Origin: Aphanomyces cochlioides
Taxonomy: Eukaryota > Oomycota > Saprolegniomycetes > Saprolegniales > Verrucalvaceae
Direction of reading: 5' to 3'
Length of the DNA stretch: 64,000 nucleotides
Assembly: GCA_019828595.1 (NCBI GenBank)
Contig: JAHQRK010000029.1
Location: forward strand, 496,001 to 560,000
Shown: piece after piece, positions 10,159 to 20,740 of the stretch
Position numbering within the stretch: the stretch's first letter is position 1
How the letters are laid out: every line of letters begins with the position of its first letter
The notes under the pieces: generated by a model
Database searches by the model: none
Told to the model about the DNA's origin: nothing
Seen by the model: the letters and a program-made list of their open reading frames with translations, nothing else
Position numbers and translations under genes: made by a program

Positions 10159-12425
10159 TCAATTCGAGACGGAAATACCAATCGTGCATATAACATTTGT
10201 TGGGCACTTGCTTTGAAAAATTGCGGGAAAACTATTACACATTGCACCATGACACCACCTGAATGCAAGAAGGAATATATTACCATGGGTTTTTGTTGCA
10301 GCAAATGCATGATGGCAAGGTAGAAGGTTATCCTGCCATCGTCCGCATGAGCAATTTCGAGTAACAATATCAACATGATTCATAACCGTAGACTCGTCTG
10401 AGACGGTAGTATGATGTACAATAAATTTTCCTCCATTCAAAGGATGAGATTGATTTCCCGACACTGGCTTAGCCTAAGATATAGCATTGTAATATATTTG
10501 TGCTGGAAAAACTTACAATATAATGGGAGGCTAATTGCATTGAATGATCAACCGCTGCACTTGCTGCCATACCCAAGTTATGTGGAGGTATTTTCTTTAA
10601 TCTTGCACGCATAAGTTTAAATTTTTTCAGAAGCTTCACCATATAACCATAAAATGCATTCACTGGGTCAGACGATCGTATGAGAAAGCCAAGCCATTGA
10701 TTATTTTCCTCGGCAGAATTTGACATATTTAATGCAAACGTTGCAAAGCCTGATAGATTTATGTCGCATTGTATCCAGCTATCTGTTCCTGATGTAATTA
10801 TCATGAGGACTCAAATGTAAATATCACTATTTCAACCTGGTTGAATTTTCATGAGGTATTTGTGTGCGGACGGACAGGTTCTCGACAGTTTATCTATTTG
10901 TTCGCGCTTTATTTCTGTGTACGAGCATGTGACAGGGCAAAAATTGCACTCTTGTCTTCAGGCGAAACTTTGATCTTTTTGGCTATCAAATTCATGTATA
11001 TATATATATGGTGCATACAGTAGCGGTGTTTAGAGTTTGGAAAACATATTTCGACGGCTTTCTGTAGTCCTAAGATATAGTGATAACCTCTTAAGTTCAC
11101 TGCTTTTTCTACCTTTATCTCTGTCTGATACAAAAAGCAATTTCTCCCCGACTCCAAGCTGACAGGCTTTTAATCGCTCTAGGAACCAAATCCAGTTGTC
11201 TTTGGATTCAGTCCGTACTATTGCTAACGCACACAAGATGTTGTGGTTTGATCCATCTTTTGCTGTTGCTGTCAAAAACACCCCTGTCTTGTCGTATATT
11301 CCTTTCAAGTGACAGCCATCTAACAATATAACCGGCTTACACATCACGAAGGAGTCTTTCATGCATCCAGGCATGAAGAAACATCGCCGAAACTCTCCAT
11401 TTTGAAAGGTTTCAAATGCCCAATATGATCCTAATTACATTATTTCGACATCCATCATGATAGCCACAAATCTACCTGGATTATCCCTCGATAAGCATTG
11501 CAAATAATGCCTTAGTTTTTGATAGCCGTCTTCAACGGTTCCATTTATTGCTGTATGTGCAATTTTCTTTACTTTAGATGTAAAGCTCTTCTTCGAATCG
11601 ATACCATAATGCAGCTTTAAAGCAGTTCGCACCAACGCACAACTCAATGTTGCCATGCTCGATTCCACCATTGGTCGATCATGCATGAATTTAACGACTA
11701 CACGTGCAGCCTACGATTCACTTATTTTAAAATTGTTTTGATTAACAGCATCACCTCATTAGCGTCCAATGTCGTGTTGCGCGTGTAATGTGATTTCTTT
11801 CGTTTAGATGTAGCACTCATTTCTACTTCATCATTGATGTCTTTGCTTCCAGCATCCGAGGCGACTTCAGAATCATTGTTGAGTAATGCCTGCAAACTTA
11901 TGTTGAAACCACTACTATTGTTACGAGGGTTGGCATTGATGACTAGTTTCGCGTCAACGTGCATACAGCAAATAAGTCTAGTACATACCTATAGGATCGT
12001 AGGAATTAATGTCGTTCAAACTATGGCTGTGGGGAAGATTGAGCTGTGTTATGTTTATCTAGACGAAGTTTGTGGTCACAAACGATGTAGACAAGCTTGT
12101 TTACTTTTGCATCCTTCGTCTTGTTAGTTTTAATCAAAAAAGTACATCCCTCGACACGGCAACGCTATGTCCTGTGTCTTCCAGATCCTGACCAAGTGAC
12201 TTGAAAGCCTCCCCGTAGTGCTAGTTGTTTCACTCTGTGGCGACATTCATCCGACGAAATCATTTGGCTTGTGTTTATTTCAATACCAAGGCTTTGAGCT
12301 TCTCTGACATACCAGGATGGACACGAATCGAAGGTTACATGCTCATAAACACCTGTGTAGTTTGCTGTACTGAGCTGTACGACGGCAGGCAGAGGCTCTT
12401 CGGTGATGCTGCTTTGGAAAGGCAT
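10159..12425 (-). pseudogene. MULE transposase with SWIM zinc finger, interrupted
   Basis: Read from 12425 downward. An N-terminal part (12165-12425) contains ALRGGFQVTWSGSGRHRT and continues after a frame change into a Cys/His segment (CRVEGCTFL, VCDHKLRLDKH near 12020-12170), like the zinc-binding N termini of MULE transposases. A Lys-rich linker (11722-11964) and a helical part (11435-11686) follow. The core (11030-11374) has LLDGCHLKG, TESKDNWIWFLE and FVSDRDKG, the usual MULE catalytic blocks, followed by FPNSKHRYCMHH (10909-11157). The C terminus (10159-10464) holds the SWIM finger, CSCGRWQDNLLPCHH. Pieces lie in different frames; some gaps may be introns, others frameshifts. The domain order is complete. 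Confidence 0.8.
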
Positions 12426-12700
12426 CTTTCTACCAACAGTGATAGCAACTGATCTTCCGTTACACTAACGTTTAGAATATATTCTAATTTAAGCCACGTT
12501 TAACCTCAGTACACAGAGTCTCTAGATCTACACTCGCCTTGGAATGCATTGGCGATTCCATTCTCTATATCCACCGGCCAACATCTTGCATTATCTGGTG
12601 ACGTTCGATCTCATGGAAATGGTGTATTAGTATCATCAGAGACGTTCGACGTTGTGGCTCGTTCGGCTCAAACGTTCGATATTGTGGAATTGCTCTGAGA

Positions 12701-12904
12701 ATGACTCGATTCGCCATGTGGGTTGGTGCAACTGCCTTCATCTTGGCGCTACTGTATTTGACTGTGGGCGTGGTGGCAATTGTGTTTCACATGCTCCACT
12801 CTTACAAGTTTGGACAGGCGACAGTCCTGTGGGTTTCAATCTGTACAGCATTCACTACTGTGCTTGCTCGAGTTAATTCCATAAACAGCACATATTCCGG
12901 ATAA
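12701..12904 (+). CDS. Hypothetical 67-aa membrane protein at the MULE insertion site
   Basis: The ATG at 12701 lies inside the right-hand target duplication; before the MULE inserted, another ATG two codons upstream may have been used. The product begins MTRFAMWVGATAFILALLYL and has two hydrophobic stretches (about 6-30 and 43-58). It ends within the 12857-12912 repeat. The insertion separates this frame from its original upstream region. Coding status is uncertain: no homologue is recognised and there is no Inr/FPR motif next to it now. Confidence 0.25.
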   Translation: MTRFAMWVGATAFILALLYLTVGVVAIVFHMLHSYKFGQATVLWVSICTAFTTVLARVNSINSTYSG

Positions 12905-12912
12905 TATCCCTT
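12857..12912 (+). repeat. Direct repeat, copy 2 (mate at 7836-7892)
   Basis: Same sequence as 7836-7892 in the same orientation. It overlaps the end of the small frame at 12701-12904. Confidence 0.85.
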
Positions 12913-13714
12913 AAAAAGACACTCTGTGAGCCTACATGCTACTACTCTGGAATATAATATAAGCAGGTTTGTCGTCAGATCGTGGAACAAAATATAAGGC
13001 GGTTTAATACAAACTCCTATATATTGTTTCCCATTACACATGACTCCACCCAGTTCGAATCATAAGACTACAGTAGGTGTACAAATTCCTATATAAAATC
13101 TACTGTATAATGACGTGCACTCCTTATCATCAAATGACCGACACTCTGAATGCTTGAAAATTGTATTTGGACATACCCAATACTTGAAGTTTGTATAGCT
13201 TGTGAATTGATTCATATCTCATGAGTGATTGTTCAAAAATTCATCGAAACAAAAACTAACGGATTCCTTGAGATATGATTCGCTAATTTATACCCACTTG
13301 GAAGAATTTTGGCCATTTTTGACAAACTTTGGCACCTTTGAACCAAAACCGGCTTATATTAAATTCCAGAGTAGTAACCATTTTGATAAACAAAGTCTCG
13401 GCAAACCAACTAGTGAACCCCAATGCCTAGCTCGTCTCTAACGTTTTGACATTATTAACTGCGCCTCGCGCTGCAAACTGCGTAGAACCAAAAATATTGG
13501 ATTTGGTGCAAAACTCTTTGACATAAACAAGTTCATAAATTTATTTTGACCTAACTGTAAATTATTGAATTTGGCCACAAAATGGCATTTTGGACCTATT
13601 TATTGTAATATTTTCGGTTGCCAGACGGGCCCTAAATTATTACAGTACATTACTAAAGAAAGGTTTTGACTGAAAGCACATTCATTCACTTTGACAAAAC
13701 TTAGCACAAGCAAC
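12913..13714. other. AT-rich intergenic
   Basis: A 70-codon frame at 13229-13441 shows no domain or signal. Nothing else recognisable. Confidence 0.45.
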
Positions 13715-14452
13715 TCAGTTTCGTCGTGCCGAGTTGCCGTTTCTTTTTGTCTCGATCATCTTTTGGCGATTTGTCTTGCTGGCGGGGTTTGGCTGGCGTT
13801 CGTTGGACTTTTTCGGAGCTGGTTTTGGTCCCTTGTCGAGGCTGACTGAAGATGGAGCACTGTTGCTTCGGGTGAGTCTCTGCAGGAGTGGTCGCGGTTG
13901 GTTCAACGAAATGCGGCTTTTTTTGTCTGAGACTGCTTTGAGTTCGGGGTTCCTTTCCGTGAGCGTCTTGAGAATTTTTTGGCACTTCTTGGCCTGGTGA
14001 TTCGCAACCATTCGACCAATCTTCCCACCGATCCACTTGCCAGACGTTATGCCCGCCAACTCGCCTCCGAGACGTCCCCCTAAGGCCCCAGTTGCTGCCC
14101 CAGCAACGGCGCCACCCGGGCCCAAAGCAGCGCTGCCAATTCCCAGGCCGATGGCTGCACCTCCTGCCGCACCAACACCACTCCCCACGGCTTTCCCAAC
14201 TTTTCTGCCCACGGTCCGTCCTTTCTCTTCTTGCTTGCTCAATTTGGGTCCATACATGGGTTGATTGCCACGCAGCACGCGATTCGTGCGGTCGAATTGA
14301 GCAGCATGGCGGGCAAACTGTGTATCGCGACTGCTCAACCAACGGGCTGACCCACGTCGGGCATCTTCCAGAAAAGCCACGGAGTCGTTGGGTTGGTCTT
14401 GGCTCCAACCAAGCGCACAAGTTGCAAAGACGACAGGAAGGGAGATACGCAT
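13715..14452 (-). CDS. Small secreted glycine-zipper protein with RVLR motif (SSP-A4)
   Basis: 245 aa from the ATG at 14452 (signal peptide MRISLPVVFATCALGWS). The longer open frame upstream is ignored because the Inr/FPR block lies inside it. The mature part has an acidic/Arg-rich spacer, RVLR at 58-61 (an exact RxLR match), QEEKGR at 74-79, a long glycine/alanine zipper at about 80-150 with GxxxG spacing (AVGSGVGAAGGAAIGLGIG), a single Cys (157), then a basic Ser/Lys/Pro-rich tail containing LLQRLTRSNSAPSS, which parallels the SSPALLQR block of SSP-A2. It is a divergent member of the same family. Membrane interaction is possible from the zipper; an effector role is inferred. Confidence 0.82.
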   Translation of the reverse strand: MRISLPVVFATCALGWSQDQPNDSVAFLEDARRGSARWLSSRDTQFARHAAQFDRTNRVLRGNQPMYGPKLSKQEEKGRTVGRKVGKAVGSGVGAAGGAAIGLGIGSAALGPGGAVAGAATGALGGRLGGELAGITSGKWIGGKIGRMVANHQAKKCQKILKTLTERNPELKAVSDKKSRISLNQPRPLLQRLTRSNSAPSSVSLDKGPKPAPKKSNERQPNPASKTNRQKMIETKRNGNSARRN

Positions 14453-14460
14453 GGTGAAGA

Positions 14461-14476
14461 GTAGATTGAGGAATGA
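14461..14476 (-). promoter_or_regulatory. Inr/FPR-like core promoter of SSP-A4
   Basis: Minus-strand reading TCATTCCTCAATCTAC: an exact initiator match and a one-base-off flanking region, 8 nt from the ATG. Confidence 0.6.
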
Positions 14477-14479
14477 AAT

Positions 14480-15231
14480 GAATATGCACCCAAGAGGAAC
14501 GACGAATCTGTTGTGGTCGATTTGTGTCACGCTAAGCGACGCAACGAACGTGCTGGGAAAGCGACCGCAGGGATGCATCCAAGTGTTGAAGGATCAGAAG
14601 ACAGTCAAGCAGTCCCCCCCCCCCTCGGTTGTTATGGATTGATCTCAGGACGACCACGGAAGGCAGTGGTGGGAGGATCGCCATGACTTTTTCCATGGCC
14701 TTATCGAGTCGTGGGTCGTTCTGGGTGCACAATTTGCGAGCACTGCCATGCGTAAATGTCTGTGGAGGAACCCATCCACTTGCTAGTACAACAGTTGTGT
14801 CTTGACTCTTGTAGCAGATGTTGCCCACGGGATTCCACCAGCCGTATACTACGGATCAAGCGCACCCAGATGCGCGCTTGTCGTTTTGTCGTCTTTTGTG
14901 GCTTGGTTGTCCAGCCTCACCCAGCCGCAGCTCCAAGTCTTCGCAGGATGCTCATGTCTCGACAGCGAGAATTGGACATTTCAAAGGTGTGACATTACCA
15001 ACCGCGAAACCAACCACACGATGTCCAAGTGGATTCTAACCTTGCTTGATTCCTTTCTATTGCGTCGACGTTTATAGAGTTCCCATCGTGACGATGCTGA
15101 AGGCTCGGTCGTCACCTGGCAGCAGTCTCTTAACTCGTATCCCATGGAGTTTAACAAACTCGACGAGATCAACATCAAATACGAACATGGATTTGTCACT
15201 TTGAATCTTAGCGATTGACTCGCTTGTCGCG
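14480..15231. other. Intergenic, with an 11-C tract
   Basis: 14614-14624 is an uninterrupted run of eleven C. 14950-15000 resembles the 3' flank of the RGG-type SSP relic at 16430-16715, marking the end of another decayed copy. No gene supported. Confidence 0.5.
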
Positions 15232-15371
15232 TTATTTCGCAGTAGCGTGGCAGTGGCGGCCACCATGACGACGACCACGACGTCCAGCAGCGGTCAATTC
15301 GCGCGTTGTCGTCAACTTCCTCTTTAGCAGGAGGAGTTGGAGCATGGAGGAGAAAGCGCGGGGGTGCGCAT
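15232..15371 (-). pseudogene. Relic of an RGG-tail SSP (SSP-B type)
   Basis: The ATG at 15371 sits behind an excellent Inr/FPR block but is followed at once by sequence like the C-terminal part of the intact SSP-B gene at 51290: a stretch resembling TPAAPQE..DEE, then RELTAAGRRGRRHGGRH in a shifted frame. Signal peptide and central repeats are missing. Promoter plus start joined to a tail indicates an internal deletion and frameshift. Confidence 0.6.
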
Positions 15372-15381
15372 GGTTGAAAGA

Positions 15382-15397
15382 GTAAATTGAAGAATGA
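15382..15397 (-). promoter_or_regulatory. Inr/FPR-like core promoter of the SSP-B relic
   Basis: Minus-strand reading TCATTCTTCAATTTAC, matching YCAYTYY and CAWTTTNYY at every readable position. It is the best match in the window, although its gene is dead. Confidence 0.7.
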
Positions 15398-16429
15398 GAT
15401 ACTCTGTACGTGACGCTCCGTCGACTGAATTTGCTTGCCGTCGAACTGTGTCGCGAGGGACGACGCGATGAACAAACCAAGAAATTGCGACCTTTCCACG
15501 GTTTGTCGCGCAAGTTCATGGAGCTCTAGTCGCCCTGTCTGGGCATTTAGCGTCACAGGTTGGCGTGATTCCACAGCCAATGTAGCTCCCAAGTGCTCGT
15601 TTCTGCTTTTTGTCAACTGGTGCACCGACAAAGTGTGCCAAGGCACAGATGCCATGGCAGCCAAGCTGCCCCGATTTCTTTTCCAATTTCCCCCGTTCGA
15701 GCGTTCTTTTCTTTCATGCGTGCCGTGCTTTGGCGTTGCGCCTTTGCTCTTGATTCGTCAAATGGTCGCTTGGTCGGCTTCAGCAGCTTCTTGGACGCCC
15801 CCCCGCAATAAAGCCGCCGATGGGCAGGGTCAAACTACGGACAGATTTACCACCAAAGTAAACCTAATCCATACTTTCCTCCTCCAAAGGCTCTCGAAAT
15901 ACGTTGGTTCTCCCCCCTTCAGCTCTGTTTTGTACACAGTCCTCCCATGTGTTGCCCCCCCCCCCCTCGTTGACTGGATTGCCCCCGCTGCGAGCTCTGG
16001 ACACAGCCAGCGAAATCCGCACGACGGCTCCGATTTCGCAACGATAGCCACGCCCCCGATCAGCCAACAGGATGAAAATTGCCTCCCACCAAGCACCTTC
16101 TTCACCATGGTGATCAAACGCCCTGTGCATCGGGATGCGCACGTTAGTTCTTTGGGGGGCCTTCGACAGCAACAACGCAAGTGGTTTACGCCAGCGGAGA
16201 ACGCCACGCAGAGAAACCAACTTCGCGCTGTCTCTTTGAGGTTTAGCTGGCCCAGCAATGTCCTCACGGCTCTCCGACATCGTGGATGCTTCAACATGGA
16301 GATTGGACATTTGAAACGTGTGATATGGCACCGACTCGAGGTGCCATGAACCAGCTCTGGGTTGCAGCGAGAGCGAAACAATCTGACATTGGTCGTTGTC
16401 CAAGTTGGCACGGATCGACAGAGTGAATA
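15398..16429. other. Intergenic with SSP-flank remnants and C tracts
   Basis: A 304-codon plus-strand open frame (15435-16349) has no domain and crosses SSP 3' flank homology, so I treat it as chance. 15717-15809 could begin a short secreted peptide (MRAVLWRCAFAL) but lacks an Inr/FPR block. 15955-15966 is a run of twelve C. 16290-16430 is the 3' flank of the next relic and matches 51770-51970. Confidence 0.45.
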
Positions 16430-16715
16430 CAAAGCAAATGTTTTACTTCAAATTTACGTCCACGGTGACCACGGTGACCTCCACGACGACTGGAGCGTCC
16501 AGCAGCCGTCAATAGACGCGCTTCTTCGTCAGATTGATCGGCTTCTTGAGGAGCAGCAGGAATTTTAGCATTGTTGTGGCGTTTGCCCCAGAGTTTGTCG
16601 CCATATTTCGCTGGGTAATGGTGTTCGGCAGTCCTTAAACGGCAACGAGTTGGTCAGACTGCTCGTGGCCAAAGGCCAACACAGCCGCGGCAGCAATGCA
16701 GAGAGAAAGCGTCAT
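16430..16715 (-). pseudogene. RGG-tail SSP pseudogene (SSP-B2)
   Basis: From the ATG at 16715 the first 25 codons match the intact gene at 51290 closely (LSLCIAAAAVLAFG, DQL). A 13-nt deletion relative to that gene then shifts the frame into a TAA. Beyond it, in another frame, the family features continue: one HYP..YG..(L/F)WGK unit, PAAPQEADQSDEEARLLTAAGR and a short Arg/Gly/His tail. One of the two central repeats is absent. Upstream (16730-16745) the Inr/FPR-like TCATTTGACAATTAA is still visible. It belongs to an inverted duplication with 50560-51970. Confidence 0.85.
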
Positions 16716-16749
16716 CGAGCTCCAATTAATTGTCAAATGAGATGGACTC

Positions 16750-17350
16750 GTGCCCAAGCAAGCAGAGGGGGAAACGACGTTCGCCATTTGCTTGAAGTGC
16801 CCTGGTGGCACTAGTGCATGGAAATTCAGCTCGCAATCAACCTGCTGGTATCGATAGTGACGCCGGTGCTGCTGCTCTATTGAGGTTGATAGAATTATTC
16901 CTTCTCTCTCAAAAAGTTGGTACTCTACTTCGCCCTCCAGCGAGGCAGGAGTACTATTGCAAGTAGTCTAGCAACTCCATAGATTAGATAGACCAGATAT
17001 ACAATTTGACTGGGATAATCATATTATCCCTGTCAAAGCCAGTCTTGTTGTCATAGACGAAGACGCTGATAAAATTATCAAAGCCACAAATAGCTCTGAC
17101 GAAGTCCCCCCACAGCCCCCCCATCTCTTGCCAACCCCCCCCCTCTTCGCTCTGCTGTCACCAAAACCCACTGAACTCGTCAAAGAATTCGTGAAGATAT
17201 ACTTATAAAAGATGGAAAGATCAAGCGAGGCATTGTCCAACGCGACTCGAACGCTGCGTCGATGGGTTCCCCTCGATCAACTCCAGAGCATGTTCGCGTC
17301 GTTCTGCGCAACAAGCAAATTGAACCCAAAAGGGCAATTGACCAGGATGG
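16750..17350. other. Intergenic; SSP-B upstream homology and C tracts
   Basis: 16800-16960 matches the inverted 50560-50750 region upstream of the intact SSP-B gene. 17100-17160 holds three C runs of 7-9. No gene supported. Confidence 0.55.
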
Positions 17351-17368
17351 TCATTTACCAATTTACTC
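17351..17368 (+). promoter_or_regulatory. Inr/FPR-like core promoter of SSP-C1
   Basis: TCATTTACCAATTTACTC, 6 nt before the ATG at 17375. Confidence 0.6.
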
Positions 17369-17374
17369 TCGAAC

Positions 17375-17635
17375 ATGCGCATCTTGGTCCTTCTCGGCAT
17401 TGCTGTTCTTGGTTGGAGGCCCAGCGTGTCCAATGAAGTCCCCCGGGCTTTGTATCTTGAGCCCGTCATAGGCAGAGTCGTGCGATTGTTAGAAAAGTCG
17501 GGTCAATGGTGTCGGTAGAAGAAGACATGCAAACGTTGCTCATGATGTTGCTGCTGATGTTGCCATTGCTGATGAAAACGATTTCCCCGGTGGGCGCCCG
17601 AATTGCGTGGCCGAAAACACCCCGTGGGTTAAGTA
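17375..17635 (+). pseudogene. Small secreted protein, frameshifted (SSP-C1)
   Basis: The ATG at 17375 opens a signal peptide (MRILVLLGIAVLGW) and 47 codons including PRALYLEP, ending in TAG at 17516-17518. Just before that stop, a neighbouring frame reads GRRRHANVAHDVAADVAIADENDFPG and on to a TAG near 17635. The paralogue at 26596-26805 has RALYL and GRRRHTNVAHDVAADIAVADENN in one frame, so a single frameshift here is likely. The ADENDF motif also recurs in the SSP at 62827. GRRR could be a Kex2-like cleavage site. Function unknown. Confidence 0.65.
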
Positions 17636-17689
17636 GCCCTGGCGTCGCTGGGGTGCTCCTTAAAGCTCCTTTAGATTGACTTGTGCAAA

Positions 17690-17835
17690 TTTGACCGACT
17701 CCTCTTGTGTGCTTCTTAAGACTGCAGTCGGGTCTCATATTCCTCTCACACAGATTTGGTCTTTGTGTGTTTGTGTCGGTTTCGCTCGCCCCCCCCCCTC
17801 CTTGAGCAAAGACAGAAGGGGCGAAACGATCTTGA
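17690..17835 (+). repeat. SSP-C downstream block, copy 1
   Basis: Non-coding block (shared features GCGACTCCTC/CCGACTCCTC, CACACAGATTT, TTTGTGTGTTTG, CTTGAGCAAA) matching 32851-32985, the sequence to the right of the 26863-32850 retrotransposon. It contains a run of ten C at 17789-17798. With 17375-17635 it defines the original, uninterrupted SSP-C locus. Confidence 0.75.
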
Positions 17836-17845
17836 CGTTTGCGCG

Positions 17846-18070
17846 TGGGGCAAATCTGCTGGAAAGCCGCTCGGTAAAAAGATTGGGACGAAAATTGGTG
17901 ACTGGATTGGCCGCAAGAAGGACGAGCGCCAGGCCAAGCAGGATGTTGCGAAAAATCCCCACAAACTGACCCAAAGCGACTTAATGTCCCCCGCTGGCAA
18001 GATCATCTCCCATGGCAATGATAGCCCCCCACCAAAAGGCAAGGCGCTTCGAAGGAGCCACCGTCTGTAA
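17846..18070 (+). pseudogene. Glycine-zipper SSP fragment
   Basis: The frame encodes WGKSAGKPLGKKIGTKIGDW and then a Lys/Arg/Gln-rich tail to a stop at 18070. GKxxGxKIGxxI and the following basic helix resemble the end of the zipper in SSP-A4 (GKWIGGKIGRMVANHQAKK). There is no signal peptide in frame. It could be a second exon of SSP-C1 or the 3' part of another broken SSP. Confidence 0.5.
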
Positions 18071-19465
18071 GTATAGCTACTGAGTTAGTAGTTTGACATT
18101 TATCCCAATACCGAGATGATATTTCACTTTGGACCAAGTTCCATCGGTTTGCCAGACCACCGCCCCCTTCAGCAAGCACTGTCGTTCTCCATGAACGAGC
18201 TTTCCAAGGGGAACTCCGTCGTTGCCTCTCTAGATTGAGCCAAGACCAGTCTAATGCGCCCATTGCATTTGAGACTTCCGTCAAAGTTGTCCAGTTTCTC
18301 TTGGCAGAGGTTGTCGTGTACAGAGATGAGACTTGTCCGGTGGATTTCATCGTGCCCCCAGAGGCCTTAAAGTTCCCCCTCCAGGGCTTTCCTAACCTGA
18401 CCGAGGCAACGCGACGACCACGTTGGCACTTGCCGTCCAACAATTTTTAAATTTTGCCATCACCAACCGGATCATCACGTCAGAAGCGCCTCAGCTTGAA
18501 GCAATCCAGCGATCAACGACGTTACTGACAGTAACGACGACAGGTCACAATATGCAAATATGATCTCTCAAAGGAAGGGGGGGTTCAATATGAATAGGAT
18601 ATACAACATCGAGCGCACCCAAGTCGGCCGAGGGGGGGGGGAGTCCATTCCTGCTGGACGAGGGGTCTTTCCAAGTCGTGGGTGAATCTGGACAAGGTTT
18701 CAAGACAGCGTGAGCTTGAATGTGGGTTCGTCCTACGAGGGGGTTCCTCTTGCGTGCTTGTGGGTGCGACCAACTTTGGGAAATATAACATTTTACAGGG
18801 TTTATATCCTTGTTACCCGCATTTAATCGAAAAATCGCTGCGATCGTTGAGGCACCCAACATGAACCCCACAATAGAGAATATTCGAAGCGAGGTAAAAC
18901 TTCAATTTCAATTTCAGTTTCAGAATCCTGTATTTTCATTGGCTACTAAAACTGCTGGACGGAGCCACTGAAGTTCACATTTGAGCAAACTGGCCGATTT
19001 GCTCAACTGGATTTGAGCGACGGTTTGGGATGCTTTCCGGAAGTCTTGCATTTCCGGAACAACACTGTGCTATCTTCAACTTTGCAGGGGGTCGAAAGGC
19101 CATGGTACCTTGAAACATTATATACATCCTTGTAGCACAGTAGATAGGGGGCGACATGTCACCATTCCTGGCACTTGAAAGTGCAGTTCGTCATGTGGGC
19201 GACGTTGGGTGCCTCAATCTCAACGAAGAACGACCTCGATTAGTGCTGGGTGCCTCTTTCTCAACGATTTTAGGGGAGCGCGTCAAGTGAAACCCCCCCG
19301 TGGCTCATCGAGGGCGAACCTCGTAGTTATGAGTGGATTGCACCGCGTTTGCTGAAAGTTTGCTGGCAGCCTTTGCTTGAAGTCTCCTATCAGAGACTGG
19401 ATGTCACCAGACTGTCCATAAGACTGTCGATCGTCGTCGACAAAACCAAATACCTTATAAATTGA
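18071..19465. other. Intergenic with short inverted motif copies
   Basis: A motif of the form TCGTTGA(n)GGCACCCA occurs at about 18848-18862 and, inverted, at about 19206-19223 and 19238-19259. 18632-18641 is a run of ten G. No gene supported. Confidence 0.5.
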
Positions 19466-19468
19466 TAT

Positions 19469-20740
19469 ACAGTGATCCGGGAAATATAAGACCATCGACA
19501 AACCCTACCCCATTTTCTAACCCTCAAATTTAATAATATAAAATTTAACAATAGATAGTTATGACAGGTTGTCAAACATCGCTTCATGGCCATAACGTTT
19601 CTGACCGATGTCAGAAAACAGCGAGAAGTTGAGCAAACTGCGACGCTCTTACACCGCGTCGTACAAGCTGAAGGTTCTACGTGCCGTCGAAGAACAAGGA
19701 CTAGAAACTGTGGTTGAAACAACTGGAATCTCCAAAGAAACGATACGCAAATGGAATGCGACAGTGTTGAATTCCCTTCAACCACAAGCCAAAAGGACTC
19801 CAGGAGCTAGAAGACCGTGTATTCTCCCACAGCCCCAAGTAAGGAAAATAATATATTGTATCCTTGTATCTTTGTTGACTGCATAGAGTCTTCTCGAGTT
19901 CATAGTCTACTTAAGAGAGAAGAGAAGACCATTGAGCACCTTTCACATGGTGCAGTATCTTAAGTCACACCACCAAGAGTGGTTGCAAAACTACATCGCT
20001 TCCTGCGAGTGTGTTGGCGATCCTTACAAAAATGTGGGATCTCTTTGCAGAGATTTTGCTCTACGCAACAACTTCTCATGGCGGCGTGCTGCGACGTCAT
20101 CATTCCCGTTGTTGCGTGATGAGCTCCGAGATTTAAAGGAGAAATTCTGTTCCGAAGTCTGGAACAATTATCGGTACATTACGAGTGAAAATATCATTAA
20201 CGTAGATGAAACGGGTATCTTCTACGATACCCCTCCTCGCTATCTTTGGGCCCAAATTGGCCAAGACACTTCATTAGACTCGAGTGAGAAGTCGTCCTCA
20301 CGATTGACAGCGGTGCTATCAGCCCGCAGTAACGGTAGTATTTAGTGTCACAACATTATATTTTTACTAACACTAATTACAGGAGAAAAACTCCCCATAC
20401 TCTTCATCATCAAGGGTGAAAAGGGAGGTTATATTGAACAAGATGAACTCCAAGATTATCCTCAACCCCATGCGTATTTTGTTCAGAAGAAAGCATGGAT
20501 GGACGCTGATGGATGGAAATATTTCTTGTCTGATTTTATGAGGTACATAGACGGAGCTATACATATATTTACACTATTTAGATCTGAAGTGCGAGGCCCA
20601 ACACTATTTGTTGTTGACAATTTTGCTGCTCATGTGAGTGATCAAAGTTACTCTATTGTGGAGGAGGAGCTGAGCTCATACCTTTGTCCTCTCCCCAAGA
20701 ATTGCACATCTGTATTGCAACCTGTGCATACCTTCATGAA
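19469..20740 (+). mobile_element. pogo-type element, left end present, right end lost
   Basis: The presumed left terminus is TA followed by CAGTGATCCGGGAAATATAA at about 19467-19490, just upstream of the transposase. I find no inverted copy downstream. The coding region degrades after about 20740, where it runs into a repeat also found at 53.2-54.3 kb. Confidence 0.55.

Larger units (their letters stand above)
8251..12695 (-). mobile_element. Mutator-like element (MULE) with 97-bp TIRs and 10-bp TSD
   Basis: Left TIR 8251-8347 and right TIR 12599-12695 are inverted copies, roughly 92% identical, starting GAGCAATTCCACAATATCGA. The flanks 8241-8250 and 12696-12705 are both TGAGAATGAC, a 10-bp target duplication in the range typical of MULEs. 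The TIRs contain several repeats of ATCGAACGT. Inside lie a MULE transposase on the minus strand (10159-12425), a minisatellite (about 9655-9920), and 8350-9650, where I see no clear gene. Both ends are intact, so the copy could be mobilised in trans. Confidence 0.92.

Noticed and set aside
15435..16349. 304-codon plus-strand open frame
   Set aside because: No domain, no promoter block, odd composition, and it crosses SSP 3' flank homology on the other strand; probably chance openness in GC-rich DNA.
20543..20581. Third intron (39 nt) in the pogo-type transposase
   Set aside because: GT and AG are present, but the length is a multiple of three and the frame stays open, so splicing cannot be told from coding.
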